Of a stretch of 64,000 nt of DNA, positions 54,918-63,886 are shown piece after piece. The stretch covers positions 1 to 64,000 of the forward strand of contig CAWBDF010000005.1 of assembly GCA_963787485.1 (NCBI GenBank), given 5' to 3'. Position 1 is the first letter of the stretch, and each line of letters opens with the position of its first letter. Origin of the DNA: Bog-473 sp963787485. GTDB taxonomy: Bacteria > Actinomycetota > Acidimicrobiia > Acidimicrobiales > RAAP-2. Made by a program: the position numbers and the translations under genes. Below the pieces are notes generated by a model. The model was not told where the DNA came from. It did not search any database and saw only the letters and a list, made by a program, of their open reading frames with translations.

Positions 54918-56057
54918 CTAGGTCTCGTCGATCGGTACTGTCCAGGTCAGCACGGTACCCCCACCCGGTGCCTCCTCGACGGACAAGGTGCCGTGGAGCT
55001 TCTCGGCGCGGCGTCGCAGGTTGGGAAGGCCGAGGCCACCCGCATCGCTGGACGTCACGCCGCTCAATCCGACACCGTTGTCCGTGACGGTCAGCTGGCA
55101 GTCCTGTTGGTGCACGGTGACGTCCAGGCGCACTCGGGTGGCTTGGGCGTGTTTGCCGACGTTGGTCAGCGCCTCGCGGATGGTGGCCAGCAGGTGCTCG
55201 AACACCGGGCCCGAGACGACCGCGTCGACGGGCCCGGAGAAGCTGAACTCGACCTCAGATCCGACGACCGGGGAGAGGTCTCGGACCAGCGCGGCGACGT
55301 CGTCACGCACGCCGCGACTCTGCCCATGCATGCCTAGCTCGTAGATCGTCGAGCGCACCTGGGTGATGACCAGGTCGATCTCTTGGACCGTGTCGCCAAT
55401 CTGGCCCGCCGGACCGTCCGGCAGCCTGGCGGCGATCCCCTGCAAGGTCAGTCCCAGAGCGAACAGGCGTTGGATCACGGTGTCGTGGAGGTCCCGGGCC
55501 ATGCGATCGCGGTCCTCGTACACGGCGACGTGCCGGACCCGGTCGTGGAGGCGCGCATTCTCGATGGCGATGCCGGCGGCGACCGAGAGGGCCCCGACCA
55601 ACGCGGCGTCGTCGCTGGTGAACTCCGACCAACCGACCTTGTCGGTCAGGTACAGGTTCCCGTAGATCTCGTCTCGCACCTTCACCGGTACGCCGAGAAA
55701 GGACCTCATCGGTGGGTGGTTGGGCGGGAATCCCAGGCGCTCGGGATGGGCGCCGATCTCGGCGATGCGCAAGGGCCTCGGATCGGCGATGACGAGCCCG
55801 AGCACCCCGAGTCCCGTCGGTCGGGGCCCGATGGCTCGCTCCTCGTCGGCGCTCAAACCGACCGTGACGAAGGCGGACAGCGCGTGCTTCTCCTTGTCGA
55901 GCACGCCCAACGCCCCGTAGCGGGCGCCGGTCATGGAGCACGCCTCCTCGACGACGTGACGCAGCACTTCGGCCAGCTCGAGGTTCGACTGGACGAGCAG
56001 CGTCGCCTCGAGGACCCGGCGTAGGTTCGTCGGGTCCTCGATGTTCGAGTACGGCAC
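54918..56057 (-). CDS. GAF-domain sensor histidine kinase, DevS/DosS-like
   Basis: 379 aa with one GAF domain (about 25-172), a HisKA_3 dimerisation helix with RDLHDTVIQRLFALG (phospho-His191) and an HATPase domain (REALTNVGKHAQA, DNGVGL, GGLGLPNLRRRAEKL). No membrane span, so a cytoplasmic sensor; mycobacterial DevS binds haem in its GAF, but no ligand can be inferred here. GTG 56057 is 7 bases after TAGGCT, a leaderless pattern. Divergent from its probable partner regulator at 56136. Confidence 0.9.
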   Translation of the reverse strand: MPYSNIEDPTNLRRVLEATLLVQSNLELAEVLRHVVEEACSMTGARYGALGVLDKEKHALSAFVTVGLSADEERAIGPRPTGLGVLGLVIADPRPLRIAEIGAHPERLGFPPNHPPMRSFLGVPVKVRDEIYGNLYLTDKVGWSEFTSDDAALVGALSVAAGIAIENARLHDRVRHVAVYEDRDRMARDLHDTVIQRLFALGLTLQGIAARLPDGPAGQIGDTVQEIDLVITQVRSTIYELGMHGQSRGVRDDVAALVRDLSPVVGSEVEFSFSGPVDAVVSGPVFEHLLATIREALTNVGKHAQATRVRLDVTVHQQDCQLTVTDNGVGLSGVTSSDAGGLGLPNLRRRAEKLHGTLSVEEAPGGGTVLTWTVPIDET

Positions 56058-56135
56058 CGGGGCGAGCCTAGCGATTGAAAAGGAGGGAATTCCCCCGGCT
56101 CGCCTGGCCACGGAGCAGGATGAGAGAATGACGGG

Positions 56136-56807
56136 GTGAGCCTGGGAGTGTTCCTCCTCGACGACCACGAGGTGGTGCGCCGGGGGCTGCGTGCCCTACT
56201 CGATTCGTCCGACGACATCCGGGTGGTGGGCGAGGCCGGCACGGCGGAGGAGGCCCTCGGTCGGATCCCGCCCACCAAGCCCCACGTCGCCATCCTCGAC
56301 GTCCGCCTGCCCGACGGCACCGGGATCGAGGTCTGCCGCGAGGTGCGGTCGAGCCACCCCGAGATCGCCTGCCTCATGCTCACGTCGTACGCCGACGACG
56401 AGGCGTTGATGGCATCGGTCATGGCCGGGGCCGCCGGGTACGTGCTCAAGCAGGTCGGCAGCGTGGACCTGCTCGACGCCATCCGGCGCGCCGGGGCAGG
56501 GCAATCCTTGGTGGACCCGGTCCTGAGCGAGCGTGTACTGGCCCGCATCCGAGCGGGTCCGGCCGTCGACCCCCGGCTCGCCAGCCTCACCCAGCAGGAG
56601 CGGCGGATCCTCGACCTCATCGCCGACGGGTGCACCAACCGTCAGATCGCCGACACGATGTTCCTGGCCGAGAAGACGGTGAAGAATTACGTGTCGAACC
56701 TGCTGGCCAAGTTGGGGATGGAGCGGAGGACCCAGGCGGCAACCTTCGCCGCCCGGCTCGAGGAGCGCACGGCCCACGACGCTCGCCACGACGCCACGGG
56801 GACCTGA
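56136..56807 (+). CDS. NarL/FixJ-family response regulator, DosR-like
   Basis: 223 aa. Receiver with Asp9/Asp10 and phospho-Asp55 (VAILDVRLPDG), then a LuxR-type HTH: LTQQERRILDLIADGCTNRQIA and FLAEKTVKNYVSNLLAKLGMERRTQAA. KTVKNYVSNLL is the DevR/DosR-type recognition helix. GTG start. Probably phosphorylated by the divergent GAF kinase and controlling nearby stress genes. Confidence 0.92.
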   Translation: MSLGVFLLDDHEVVRRGLRALLDSSDDIRVVGEAGTAEEALGRIPPTKPHVAILDVRLPDGTGIEVCREVRSSHPEIACLMLTSYADDEALMASVMAGAAGYVLKQVGSVDLLDAIRRAGAGQSLVDPVLSERVLARIRAGPAVDPRLASLTQQERRILDLIADGCTNRQIADTMFLAEKTVKNYVSNLLAKLGMERRTQAATFAARLEERTAHDARHDATGT

Positions 56808-56828
56808 CCGGCGGGCTCAGGCCACCGG

Positions 56829-57167
56829 TCAGGTCCGCCCGCTGGGCGTGGCCGGGTGATCGAGCGCGATCCCGAGCCCTCGCAACGCACCCTCGAGCCG
56901 TGAGCGTTCGGCTCCGGGGAGCTCGAATCGGTTCAGGTCGGTTTCGATCCCCTCCAGCTCGGCCAGCCGCAGGAGGGCAGCGTCATAGCCGAGCTGGCGA
57001 GCCAGCACCACGGGTACGGCAAGTTGCTCCATGCGCGGGGGCAGGTCGGCGCGCAGCTCGTTGCGGCAGCGCCGTACTTGGTCAAGGGCGGTCCCAGCGT
57101 CCACGGCCGTGCCGGCGCGTCGCTCTTGCGTCAGGGCGGCACCGAGAAGTTGCGTGTACATGGACAT
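56829..57167 (-). CDS. Hypothetical helical protein
   Basis: 112 aa, mostly helical by composition, starting MSMYTQLLGAALTQERRAG. Contains DQVRRCRNELRADLPPRMEQLAVPVVLARQLGYDAALLRLAELEGIETDL. No family recognised. Converges with the response regulator. Coding status is supported by codon bias and by its position in the stress block. Confidence 0.55.
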   Translation of the reverse strand: MSMYTQLLGAALTQERRAGTAVDAGTALDQVRRCRNELRADLPPRMEQLAVPVVLARQLGYDAALLRLAELEGIETDLNRFELPGAERSRLEGALRGLGIALDHPATPSGRT

Positions 57168-57930
57168 GGTGACGACTCGCTCCGGCTCGTGACCCTCAAC
57201 CAGCGCGCACGATCTCGCTCGCTCGCCGTGGCGATGCGTCGAAGACCACCTCGCTCGGCGGCAGGGGCAGAAGGCAGCAAGGTTGGTCCCGAGAGGGACG
57301 CCATCTCCTTCGCGGCCACCGATTCCTTGTCGCGTTCCTCACGTTGCCTCCTTCCGGAAGGCTGCTGACTCCTCACGGTCGTGGTCAGCTTGCGCCCCAG
57401 CAGCGAAGCGGGGCAGGGCCGGTTGTCACATGGGGTGGACCGTCGTCACCCTGCCCCTCACGGGTGTCGCCAGCCACGGTCGCCATGGTCACACGGCGTG
57501 GAACCTTTGGCCCGGTCGCGTCCTCGGGCGACTTGCCAAGACTGGCAGTGGCTGCCCGCTCGACCAGCACCGCGGGCGAGCACCGTCCCGAGAACGGAAC
57601 CCAAAGGACCCCGAGCCGCCTTGGTCCTGAGCCGCCAGACGCACGAGGAGCGAGGTGACGTTCCCATCGCACCGGAGACGCTCGGAGACGGGACACCAGA
57701 GCTGCCCCTCAGTGAGGATCGTCACGACGCCCCCCGTTGCCGCCGTCTACCGGGGAGCTCTGCCTGTGCGACGACGACGTGGCGACGCCCGCGTCCCCGC
57801 CCTCCTCGCCGCCCGACGAGGGCCAGCGCCATGACGATCTCATCGTCGACCGAGCCCTCGGAGGTGTGTCGATCAGGTGCGCGGCGGGCCACGGGCCGGT
57901 GACGGGATACGTCAGCGCGATCGTGCCGCG
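57168..57930. other. Long gap, no supported gene
   Basis: About 760 bases. All frames are Arg/Pro/Ser-rich shadows. A short dyad GTCCC-GAGA-GGGAC lies at 57286-57299. Degenerate remains of an old gene cannot be excluded. Confidence 0.45.
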
Positions 57931-58167
57931 TCAGCGATCGTGCCGCGTCGAGCGCGATCGTGTACCTGAGCGCCGCCGGGCCGTCGGTCGTGCAGGCTCG
58001 ACTGTCGCGTCGCTCCCGGGGGAGAACAACGTTTCGTGGCCCCCGTCCTCCCATCGGACCCGGAACGGTCCCTCCTCGCCGCGGGCCTCGACGACCTGGC
58101 AACGACGCATGGGTTGCCCCGTGTGGTGGCCTCGGATGACGATTGTGTCTCCCACGCTGGCTTTCAT
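57931..58167 (-). CDS. DUF1918 domain protein
   Basis: 78 aa. MKASVGDTIVIRGHHTGQPM through GPFRVRWEDGGHETLFSPGSDA is a full DUF1918 domain (a small SH3-like barrel seen in actinobacterial stress loci), followed by an Arg-rich tail. GGGAGGG lies 4-10 bases before the ATG. Function unknown. Confidence 0.85.
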   Translation of the reverse strand: MKASVGDTIVIRGHHTGQPMRRCQVVEARGEEGPFRVRWEDGGHETLFSPGSDATVEPARPTARRRSGTRSRSTRHDR

Positions 58168-58329
58168 CGGCCCTCCCTTCCGAACACTCCATCATGGGAC
58201 GACAATGCCAGATGAGCCAGGGCCCAAGGTCCCGCCCAGGTAGGCCTCCGAAACCGTGGCCCGCGGCGGCCCGCTCCCGGTGTCTAGGGTGCGGGCGCTC
58301 GTCCGGTGGGTGTGCCACCTCGGCGCCTC

Positions 58330-58520
58330 CGTGCAGCATGATTTCGGCGAACCGGGCGTAGAGAGCCATGGGCTCCTGCGAACGCACGAGGACGTCGACG
58401 AGCTCGCCCATCGAGATGACTCCACGCGGGCGTTCCGTGATGTCGAGGACCACCAGGTGACGGGTGCCCAAAACTCCGCGGTTCTTCGAGGACGGCACAC
58501 GACACGCCCGCCGCGACCAT
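58330..58520 (-). pseudogene. Remnant of a CBS-domain gene
   Basis: One minus-strand frame reads MVAAGVSCAVLEEPRS and the adjacent frame continues GTRHLVVLDITERPRGVISMGELVDVL, which is the end of a CBS domain (VV-x-D...RP-x-GVISMG-D/E-L). The frame breaks in between and no clean start or stop surrounds it. Probably a decayed or indel-damaged small CBS protein, as often found beside DUF1918 and USP genes. Confidence 0.5.
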
Positions 58521-58591
58521 GTGATGCCGACATTTGGGTCACCGTCGCAGTGACACCGCCCAGGGGCGGTATCGGCGAGCTGCCTGGAATT

Positions 58592-58628
58592 GGAAAATGG
58601 CGACCGAGGGGGGTGGCCGCCATTCTCC
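58592..58628. promoter_or_regulatory. Imperfect inverted repeat upstream of the GGDEF gene
   Basis: GGAAAATGGCGACC and GGTGGCCGCCATTCTCC are near-complementary arms around a G-rich centre in a gap (58521-58897) that otherwise holds no gene. It could be an operator or a transcript hairpin. Confidence 0.4.
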
Positions 58629-58897
58629 AAACACCGCTGTCTGGGAAGAAGAGGGTGTCTTTCCTATTGTGGTCGGGTCCTCTCGGCAGAGGCAAGAGCC
58701 GAAAGTCACCGGTTCCCTCACCGGCGGGCTCTCGACGTGAAATCCCAGGTCAGAAGGAGCGAGGGGCTCACAACGGGCGATCCCTCAAGGTCGCCCTGCG
58801 GGGCGTCGACAACGAAGGGGTCGATCCTTCGCGGGTCGCCGAGGGCTGTACGGGGCAGGCAGCCACCAGGTAGGTGAACGAGGCAGGGGGCCCCATA

Positions 58898-60262
58898 ATG
58901 GTCACGGAAGAGGAATGGACTGCGGACGACGCCAAGTCCCGCCGGTACCGGAAGGCGGGCCCGCTGGTCGGCACGGTCGGGTTGGCGCTCCTCCTCATAC
59001 CGGCCATGGCGTTGGGCAGTCTCGCCTCGGGGACGGTCCGGTACGTCGTCAGTGCGGCGGTGCTCATGGCGCTGGCCGTGCCCATGGCCTACGTGATGTT
59101 CGCGCTCGGCGAACGGCGGCAGTATCAGGCGGACGAGGCCATGCAGGGGCTCCATCGCGACCTGAGGGAGGCCGTGGCCGCCGCGGACCACGAGGCCACG
59201 ATCCGCGACGCGCAGGCTCAGCGGCAGCTCTTCGAGAGCCGCCTGGCCAACGCGTTGGACATGGCCGAGGGGGAGCCCGAGGTGATCGACGTGATTGAGC
59301 GCTCGTTCTCCGCGGTCATTCCCGATGCCCCCGTCGAGCTGCTCCTGGCCGACAACAGCCACGCCCATCTCACCTGTATGGCCGCGGTCGGTCCAGAGGG
59401 CGAGCCGCCGGGCTGTGGGGTCGATTCCCCCGATCGGTGCCCGGCGGCGAGGCGGGCCCAGATCCAGGTCTTCGCCGACAGTGACGCCCTCGATGCCTGC
59501 CCGAAGTTGCGCAACCGGCCGCAGGGGCGGCTCTCGGCCCTGTGCGTGCCGGTCTCCATCATGGGTCGCACGGTCGGAGTGATCCACGCCACGGGTCGTC
59601 CCGAGGCGGAGGTGGAGGGCGACCGGGTCGACGACCTGACCACGTTGGCCAAGTTGGCCGGCGCCCGCATCGGGCTCCTGCGGGTGATGGCCGAGACCCA
59701 GCTCCAGGCCTCGACCGACACTCTGACCGGACTGTTGAACCGGCGGTCGTTCTCGGAGATGGTGGCTGCCATCCCGGCACGTCTGCGACCTGTCGCCGTC
59801 GCCATGGCCGACCTCGACCACTTCAAGCTTCTGAACGACACCTACGGCCACGACACGGGCGACCACGCGTTGCGGCTGTTCGCCCGAGTGCTGCGGGAGT
59901 CGTTGCGCTCCAGCGACGTGGTCGCCCGTTACGGCGGGGAGGAGTTCGCCATCGCCTTCCCCGATTGCTCTGCCACCGACGCGGCCCGGGCCCTGAACAC
60001 GGTGCGCGCCCAGCTCGATGCCGCGGTCACCGTCGGCGGACTCCCGAAGTTCACCGTCAGCTTCGGGCTCACCGACGCCGAGACGGGCGAAGACCTGATG
60101 GACGCCCTGCGACGGGCCGACGACGCACTGATGACCGCCAAGCGCGACGGGCGCGACCGCGTCGTCCTTCACGATCCGACGGGGAAGATGACGCCCGGGG
60201 TGCGAGAAGGCGTTGTGGATCCCATGCTCGACGGGCCGCTGGAGCGGGTCGAGCAGTACTGA
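58898..60262 (+). CDS. Diguanylate cyclase (membrane, GAF-like, GGDEF)
   Basis: 454 aa. Two membrane spans (about 22-67) with almost no outside loop, a coiled linker (about 70-120), a GAF-like sensor domain (about 120-270, with several Cys) and a C-terminal GGDEF domain (about 275-435) whose active site is RYGGEEF. Makes c-di-GMP from two GTP. No RxxD inhibitory site is evident just before the active site. ATG 58898 follows GGCAGGGGG; GTG 58874 would add eight residues. Confidence 0.9.
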   Translation: MVTEEEWTADDAKSRRYRKAGPLVGTVGLALLLIPAMALGSLASGTVRYVVSAAVLMALAVPMAYVMFALGERRQYQADEAMQGLHRDLREAVAAADHEATIRDAQAQRQLFESRLANALDMAEGEPEVIDVIERSFSAVIPDAPVELLLADNSHAHLTCMAAVGPEGEPPGCGVDSPDRCPAARRAQIQVFADSDALDACPKLRNRPQGRLSALCVPVSIMGRTVGVIHATGRPEAEVEGDRVDDLTTLAKLAGARIGLLRVMAETQLQASTDTLTGLLNRRSFSEMVAAIPARLRPVAVAMADLDHFKLLNDTYGHDTGDHALRLFARVLRESLRSSDVVARYGGEEFAIAFPDCSATDAARALNTVRAQLDAAVTVGGLPKFTVSFGLTDAETGEDLMDALRRADDALMTAKRDGRDRVVLHDPTGKMTPGVREGVVDPMLDGPLERVEQY

Positions 60263-60334
60263 TCGGAACACCCCGGGCCCCGGCGACGGGGGGACGGGTA
60301 GTCTCGGGCGCCCCACGACCAAGAGGGCAACCCC

Positions 60335-61343
60335 ATGGACGACAACGTGCCGAGCCCGGCGGACACCGCTCCCACGAGGCTCACCCTGGCCTTCGACATG
60401 CGCGCTCCGGCGTTCGGCGCCGACCCGGTGGCCCTGTACCGGGCCGCGCTCGAGCAGTGCGCGTGGGCCGATTCGGTGGGTTTCACCGACGCGCTGGTCA
60501 TGGAACACCACGCCAGCAGCGACGGCTACCTCCCGTCGCCCATCGTGATGGGCTCCGCCATTGCCGGGGTCACCCACACTCTGGCCATTCGGCTCTGCCT
60601 CGTGCTCCTCCCGCTCTACGATCCGCTGCGCGCCGCCGAGGATCTCGCCGTGCTGGACCTCATCAGCTCGGGCCGGCTGCGACTGACCGTCGGCCTGGGC
60701 TACCGCGAGGAGGAGTACGAGCAGTTCGACGTGCCCATGAAGCGGCGCCCGTCGTTGATGGAGGAGGCGGTCGAGACCCTCAAGTTGGCGTGGACCGGTG
60801 AGCCGTTCGAGTACCGTGGACGCCAGGTCCGCATTCTCCCCCGACCGGCGCAGCGGCCGCGGCCGCAGATCGCCATGGGCGGCGCCTCGCCGGCCAGCGC
60901 CAAGCGAGCGGCGCGGATCGCGGACCTCTACGAGCCGGTGGTGCCGAAGCTCTACGAGGTCTATCTGGCCGAGCTCGAGTCTCTGGGCAAGCCCGCCCCC
61001 GTCGTACGCCGGCACATGTCGGTGGGAGAGGACCCCTACGTGTTCGTGGCGGACGATCCCGATCCGCGAATGGGCCCTGATCGCGCCGCACGCCCTCCAC
61101 GACACCAACGAGTACGCCCGCTGGATCGGCGGCCGTCGGGGTGGCGGCTTCGCCCCCGTCGAAGATCCGGCGGAGCTGCGGACGTCGGGGAACTACCGGG
61201 TCCTCACCCCCGAGGAGTGCATTCAGCACGCCCGGCGCACCGGCGCGGTGACGTTCAAACCGCTGGTTGGGGGTCTCCCTCCCGACGTGGGGTGGCGGAG
61301 CCTCCAGCTCTTCGCGGACAAGGTCCTTCCTGCGCTCGATTGA
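60335..61343 (+). CDS. LLM-class flavin (F420-type) oxidoreductase, one frameshift
   Basis: Luciferase-like TIM barrel: FTDALVMEHHASSDGYLPSP, LLPLYDPLRAAEDLAVLDLISSGRL, VGLGYREEEY and RPQIAMGGASP are family blocks. The frame breaks after VFVADDPD; deleting one C in GATCCGCG (about 61064) gives DDPDREWALIAPHALHDTNE and continues to ALD at 61343, for about 335 aa. Likely F420- or FMN-dependent; substrate unknown. First gene of the oxidative cluster. Confidence 0.85.
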
Positions 61344-61396
61344 GCGGCACGCACCAGGCCCCTTGTGGAGCCGGAGCGACTTGGTATGCTGATACT

Positions 61397-61415
61397 GAAC
61401 TCTAAAATGAGATTC
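61397..61415. promoter_or_regulatory. Possible operator before the P450 remnant
   Basis: GAACTCTAAAATGAGATTC is an AT-rich imperfect dyad in a GC-rich context, 47 bases before the next ATG, as expected for a catabolic-gene operator. Low certainty. Confidence 0.35.
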
Positions 61416-61461
61416 GAGTACGGAAATCACCGGTACGGAATCAGCAGTGCGGGGGGTTGAG

Positions 61462-61804
61462 ATGACCGACACGCACGACGTTGTGCTGCAGTTGCCCTTC
61501 GACCGATCGGGCGTGTTGCACGTCTCGCCGGTCTACGGGCACCTGAGGGAGACGACACCTGTCGTGCGCGTCACCACGCCCACCGGTGTTCAATCCGACG
61601 CGCCAGGCCAAACCGCACCTCGCCTTCGGGCACGGGGCCCATTTCTGCATCGGCCAGAACCTGGCCCGCACGGAACTTCGCATCGTGTTCCCCTCGCTGT
61701 TCACCCGGTTCCCGGCAGTCCGGCTCGCCGTCGACGTGAACGAGCTCCAGGTCACCAACGATCGCACCGGTGGCGGGGTGGAGCACCTCCCGGTGACCTG
61801 GTGA
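61462..61804 (+). pseudogene. Cytochrome P450 with large internal deletion
   Basis: The first 42 codons (MTDTHDVVLQLPFDRSGVLH up to TTPTG) look like a bacterial P450 N-terminus. Then, out of frame, VFNPTRQAKPHLAFGHGAHF and CIGQNLAR (haem-binding Cys loop) continue to a normal P450 C-terminus ending at 61804. About 280 residues, including the I and K helices, are missing at a junction near 61585. Non-functional as a monooxygenase. Confidence 0.8.
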
Positions 61805-61864
61805 GCCGCCGACCGCGGGTTCGATCGACCCGTCCCGAATTCATCGCACAGGAGGTTGGAGACG

Positions 61865-62755
61865 ATGGCACTCCCGCATGTCCGTGAGCCCGGGCCCGTG
61901 CTGGGCGTGGAGATCCTCGATGTCGATCTGAGCTCCCCGCTCGAGGACGACACCATCAGGTTCCTGCGCCAGGAGTTCGACGAGCGCGGGCTCCTGCTCT
62001 TCAGGGACGTCGACATCGACCGCCCCTACCAGTGCTACCTCTCCGAGATCCTGATGGGCCACGAGCCGCCGACCCGGGAGGAGGCGGAGGCCGGTGCGGC
62101 ACGCCAGGGCAACTTCACGATCTCGAACAAGGAGCCCGACGCGGCGGCTCCGTTCGGACGGCTGTTGTTCCACTGCGACGGTATGTGGTCCGGCGAGCCC
62201 TTCGAGGTCTTGTCCCTTTACGCCACCGACGTGAGGCCTCCAGTGGTCCCGACGACGTTCGCCAGCTCCATGCACGCATGGGAGACGCTTCCCCGCGGCT
62301 TGCGGTCCCGCGTCGAGGGACTGCATGCCGAGCACGTGACCGGCCCCGAGTTCATTCACGAGCGCCGCCGCACAGCGTTCGCCGAAGAGCTGTCACAGGG
62401 GTACCGCGAATACCAGCCGACGTCGACGCTGCCGGTGGTCTACCAGCACCCCCGGACGGGACGCACCATGCTCCTGGTCATGCAGGGCATGACGAACGAG
62501 ATCGTGGAGCTCGACTCAGAGGCGAGCGAGGACCTCCTCGAAGAGCTCTTCGAGCACCTCTACGACCCGAGGAGCACGTACAACCACGAGTGGCGCAACG
62601 GGGACCTGATCATGTGGGACAACATCGCCGTCCAACACGGCCGCCCCAACGTGACCCTCGAAGGACCGGCCCGCACGTTCCGCAAAGTCGGTGTGCCGAT
62701 GCCGACCGACGTCGAAAAGCACATGATCGCCAAGTACCAGCAGGTGGAGTCCTGA
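61865..62755 (+). CDS. TauD/TfdA-type Fe(II)/2-oxoglutarate dioxygenase
   Basis: 296 aa. The iron triad is His103-x-Asp105 (FHCDGMW) and His258 (AVQHGRPN); the 2-oxoglutarate Arg is probably in RTFRKVGVP. TSTLPVVYQHPRTGRTMLLV is the central family block. ATG 61865 follows AGGAGG. Substrate unknown; position between P450 genes suggests hydroxylation of a hydrophobic compound. Confidence 0.88.
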   Translation: MALPHVREPGPVLGVEILDVDLSSPLEDDTIRFLRQEFDERGLLLFRDVDIDRPYQCYLSEILMGHEPPTREEAEAGAARQGNFTISNKEPDAAAPFGRLLFHCDGMWSGEPFEVLSLYATDVRPPVVPTTFASSMHAWETLPRGLRSRVEGLHAEHVTGPEFIHERRRTAFAEELSQGYREYQPTSTLPVVYQHPRTGRTMLLVMQGMTNEIVELDSEASEDLLEELFEHLYDPRSTYNHEWRNGDLIMWDNIAVQHGRPNVTLEGPARTFRKVGVPMPTDVEKHMIAKYQQVES

Positions 62756-62832
62756 CCCGTTCGCCTCCGAAGGGCCCCTCTTGCGCCGCCCCGTTCGCCA
62801 ACGCCCGATTCAACGAAGGAGAGGTTCCGCCC

Positions 62833-63756
62833 ATGAAGGCCGTCGCCATCGACGAGTTCAGCACAGAACCCACCGTGCGTGACCTGCCGGCGCCCGAGGC
62901 CGGCGAGGGCCAGATCGTCGTCGACGTCCAGCACTCGTCCGTCAATGGCATGGACTTCGCCACGTCCAACGGGATGGTCCAGCACATGATGCCCTACGTG
63001 TTTCCCATCACCCTCGGTCGGGACTTCTCGGGAACCGTGGCCAGTGTGGGCCCCGGGGTCAGGGGTTTTCACCCCGGGGATCCGGTCTTCGGGATGCTCC
63101 TCTCCTATCCGTTGCACGAGGGCACCTTCGCCCAACAGGCTCCGGTTCCGGCATCGAGCGCGGCCCAGCGACCCGAGCAGCTCGACCCGCAGGACGCCGG
63201 GGCGCTCGGGCTGGCCGGTGGTGCGGCTCGCCTGGCCGTCGACGCGCTCGCCCTCGCTGGCGGAGAGACGGTGCTCATCGTGGGCGCGACGGGTGGAGTG
63301 GGCTCCTTCGCCATTCAGATGGCGAAGCTCCAAGGTGCGACCGTCGTGGCGACGGCGACGCCGGATCAAGCGGATTTCGTGACGGGTCTCGGAGCAGACC
63401 AGACGGTCGACTACTCGGGTGACCTGGCCGCCGCCGTTCGGGCGCTGCACCCGAACGGGGTCGACTGTGTCATCCACCTGGTTGGCGACGGCGCGTCCCT
63501 CGCCGACCTGCTCGTGCCCGGCGGCCGGCTGGCGTCGACGCTCGGGGTCGGTCCCGACGCCGTGCAGGGACGCGATGTGACGGCCACGCCGGTCATGACC
63601 ATCCCGAACCCCGAGCTCCTCGGTGGGCTGGCTGCGGCGGTGGTGGGGGGCCAATTGCGTGTCTCGCGCACCGGGAGCTACCTGCTGAATGAGGCAGCAC
63701 AGGCCGTCAAGGACTTCGGAGCCGGTTCGCTCGGCAAGCTCGGAGTGACCATCTAG
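62833..63756 (+). CDS. Zinc-free MDR quinone oxidoreductase / enoyl-type reductase
   Basis: 307 aa. N-terminal GroES-like domain (MKAVAIDEFSTEPTVRDLPA, LGRDFSGTVASVGPGV) without zinc cysteines, and an NADPH-binding VLIVGATGGVGSFAIQMAKL. Matches the QOR/crotonase-like MDR group. Good ribosome site GAAGGAG. Likely reduces an enone or quinone made by the neighbouring oxygenases. Confidence 0.88.
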   Translation: MKAVAIDEFSTEPTVRDLPAPEAGEGQIVVDVQHSSVNGMDFATSNGMVQHMMPYVFPITLGRDFSGTVASVGPGVRGFHPGDPVFGMLLSYPLHEGTFAQQAPVPASSAAQRPEQLDPQDAGALGLAGGAARLAVDALALAGGETVLIVGATGGVGSFAIQMAKLQGATVVATATPDQADFVTGLGADQTVDYSGDLAAAVRALHPNGVDCVIHLVGDGASLADLLVPGGRLASTLGVGPDAVQGRDVTATPVMTIPNPELLGGLAAAVVGGQLRVSRTGSYLLNEAAQAVKDFGAGSLGKLGVTI

Positions 63757-63760
63757 GGTC

Positions 63761-63777
63761 ACGCCGCGTGCTGGCGT
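63761..63777 (+). terminator. Weak terminator after the MDR gene
   Basis: ACGCC and GGCGT form a short stem around GCGTGCT, followed by TGTTTTGTT. The stem is short, so termination may be partial. Confidence 0.4.
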
Positions 63778-63886
63778 TGTTTTGTTCAATTGCTTCTTCC
63801 AGGTTCGCGAGCTACGGGGATCAATAGAGCTCCCGGACGCTGTAGCTTCGTGTTCGAAACAAATACCCTGAAAGAGGGGGACAGAG

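Noticed and set aside
57286..57299. DosR-type binding box (GGGAC...GTCCC)
   Set aside because: The arms are in the reverse order (GTCCC-N4-GGGAC), the site is short, and it is not placed at a promoter of a called gene.
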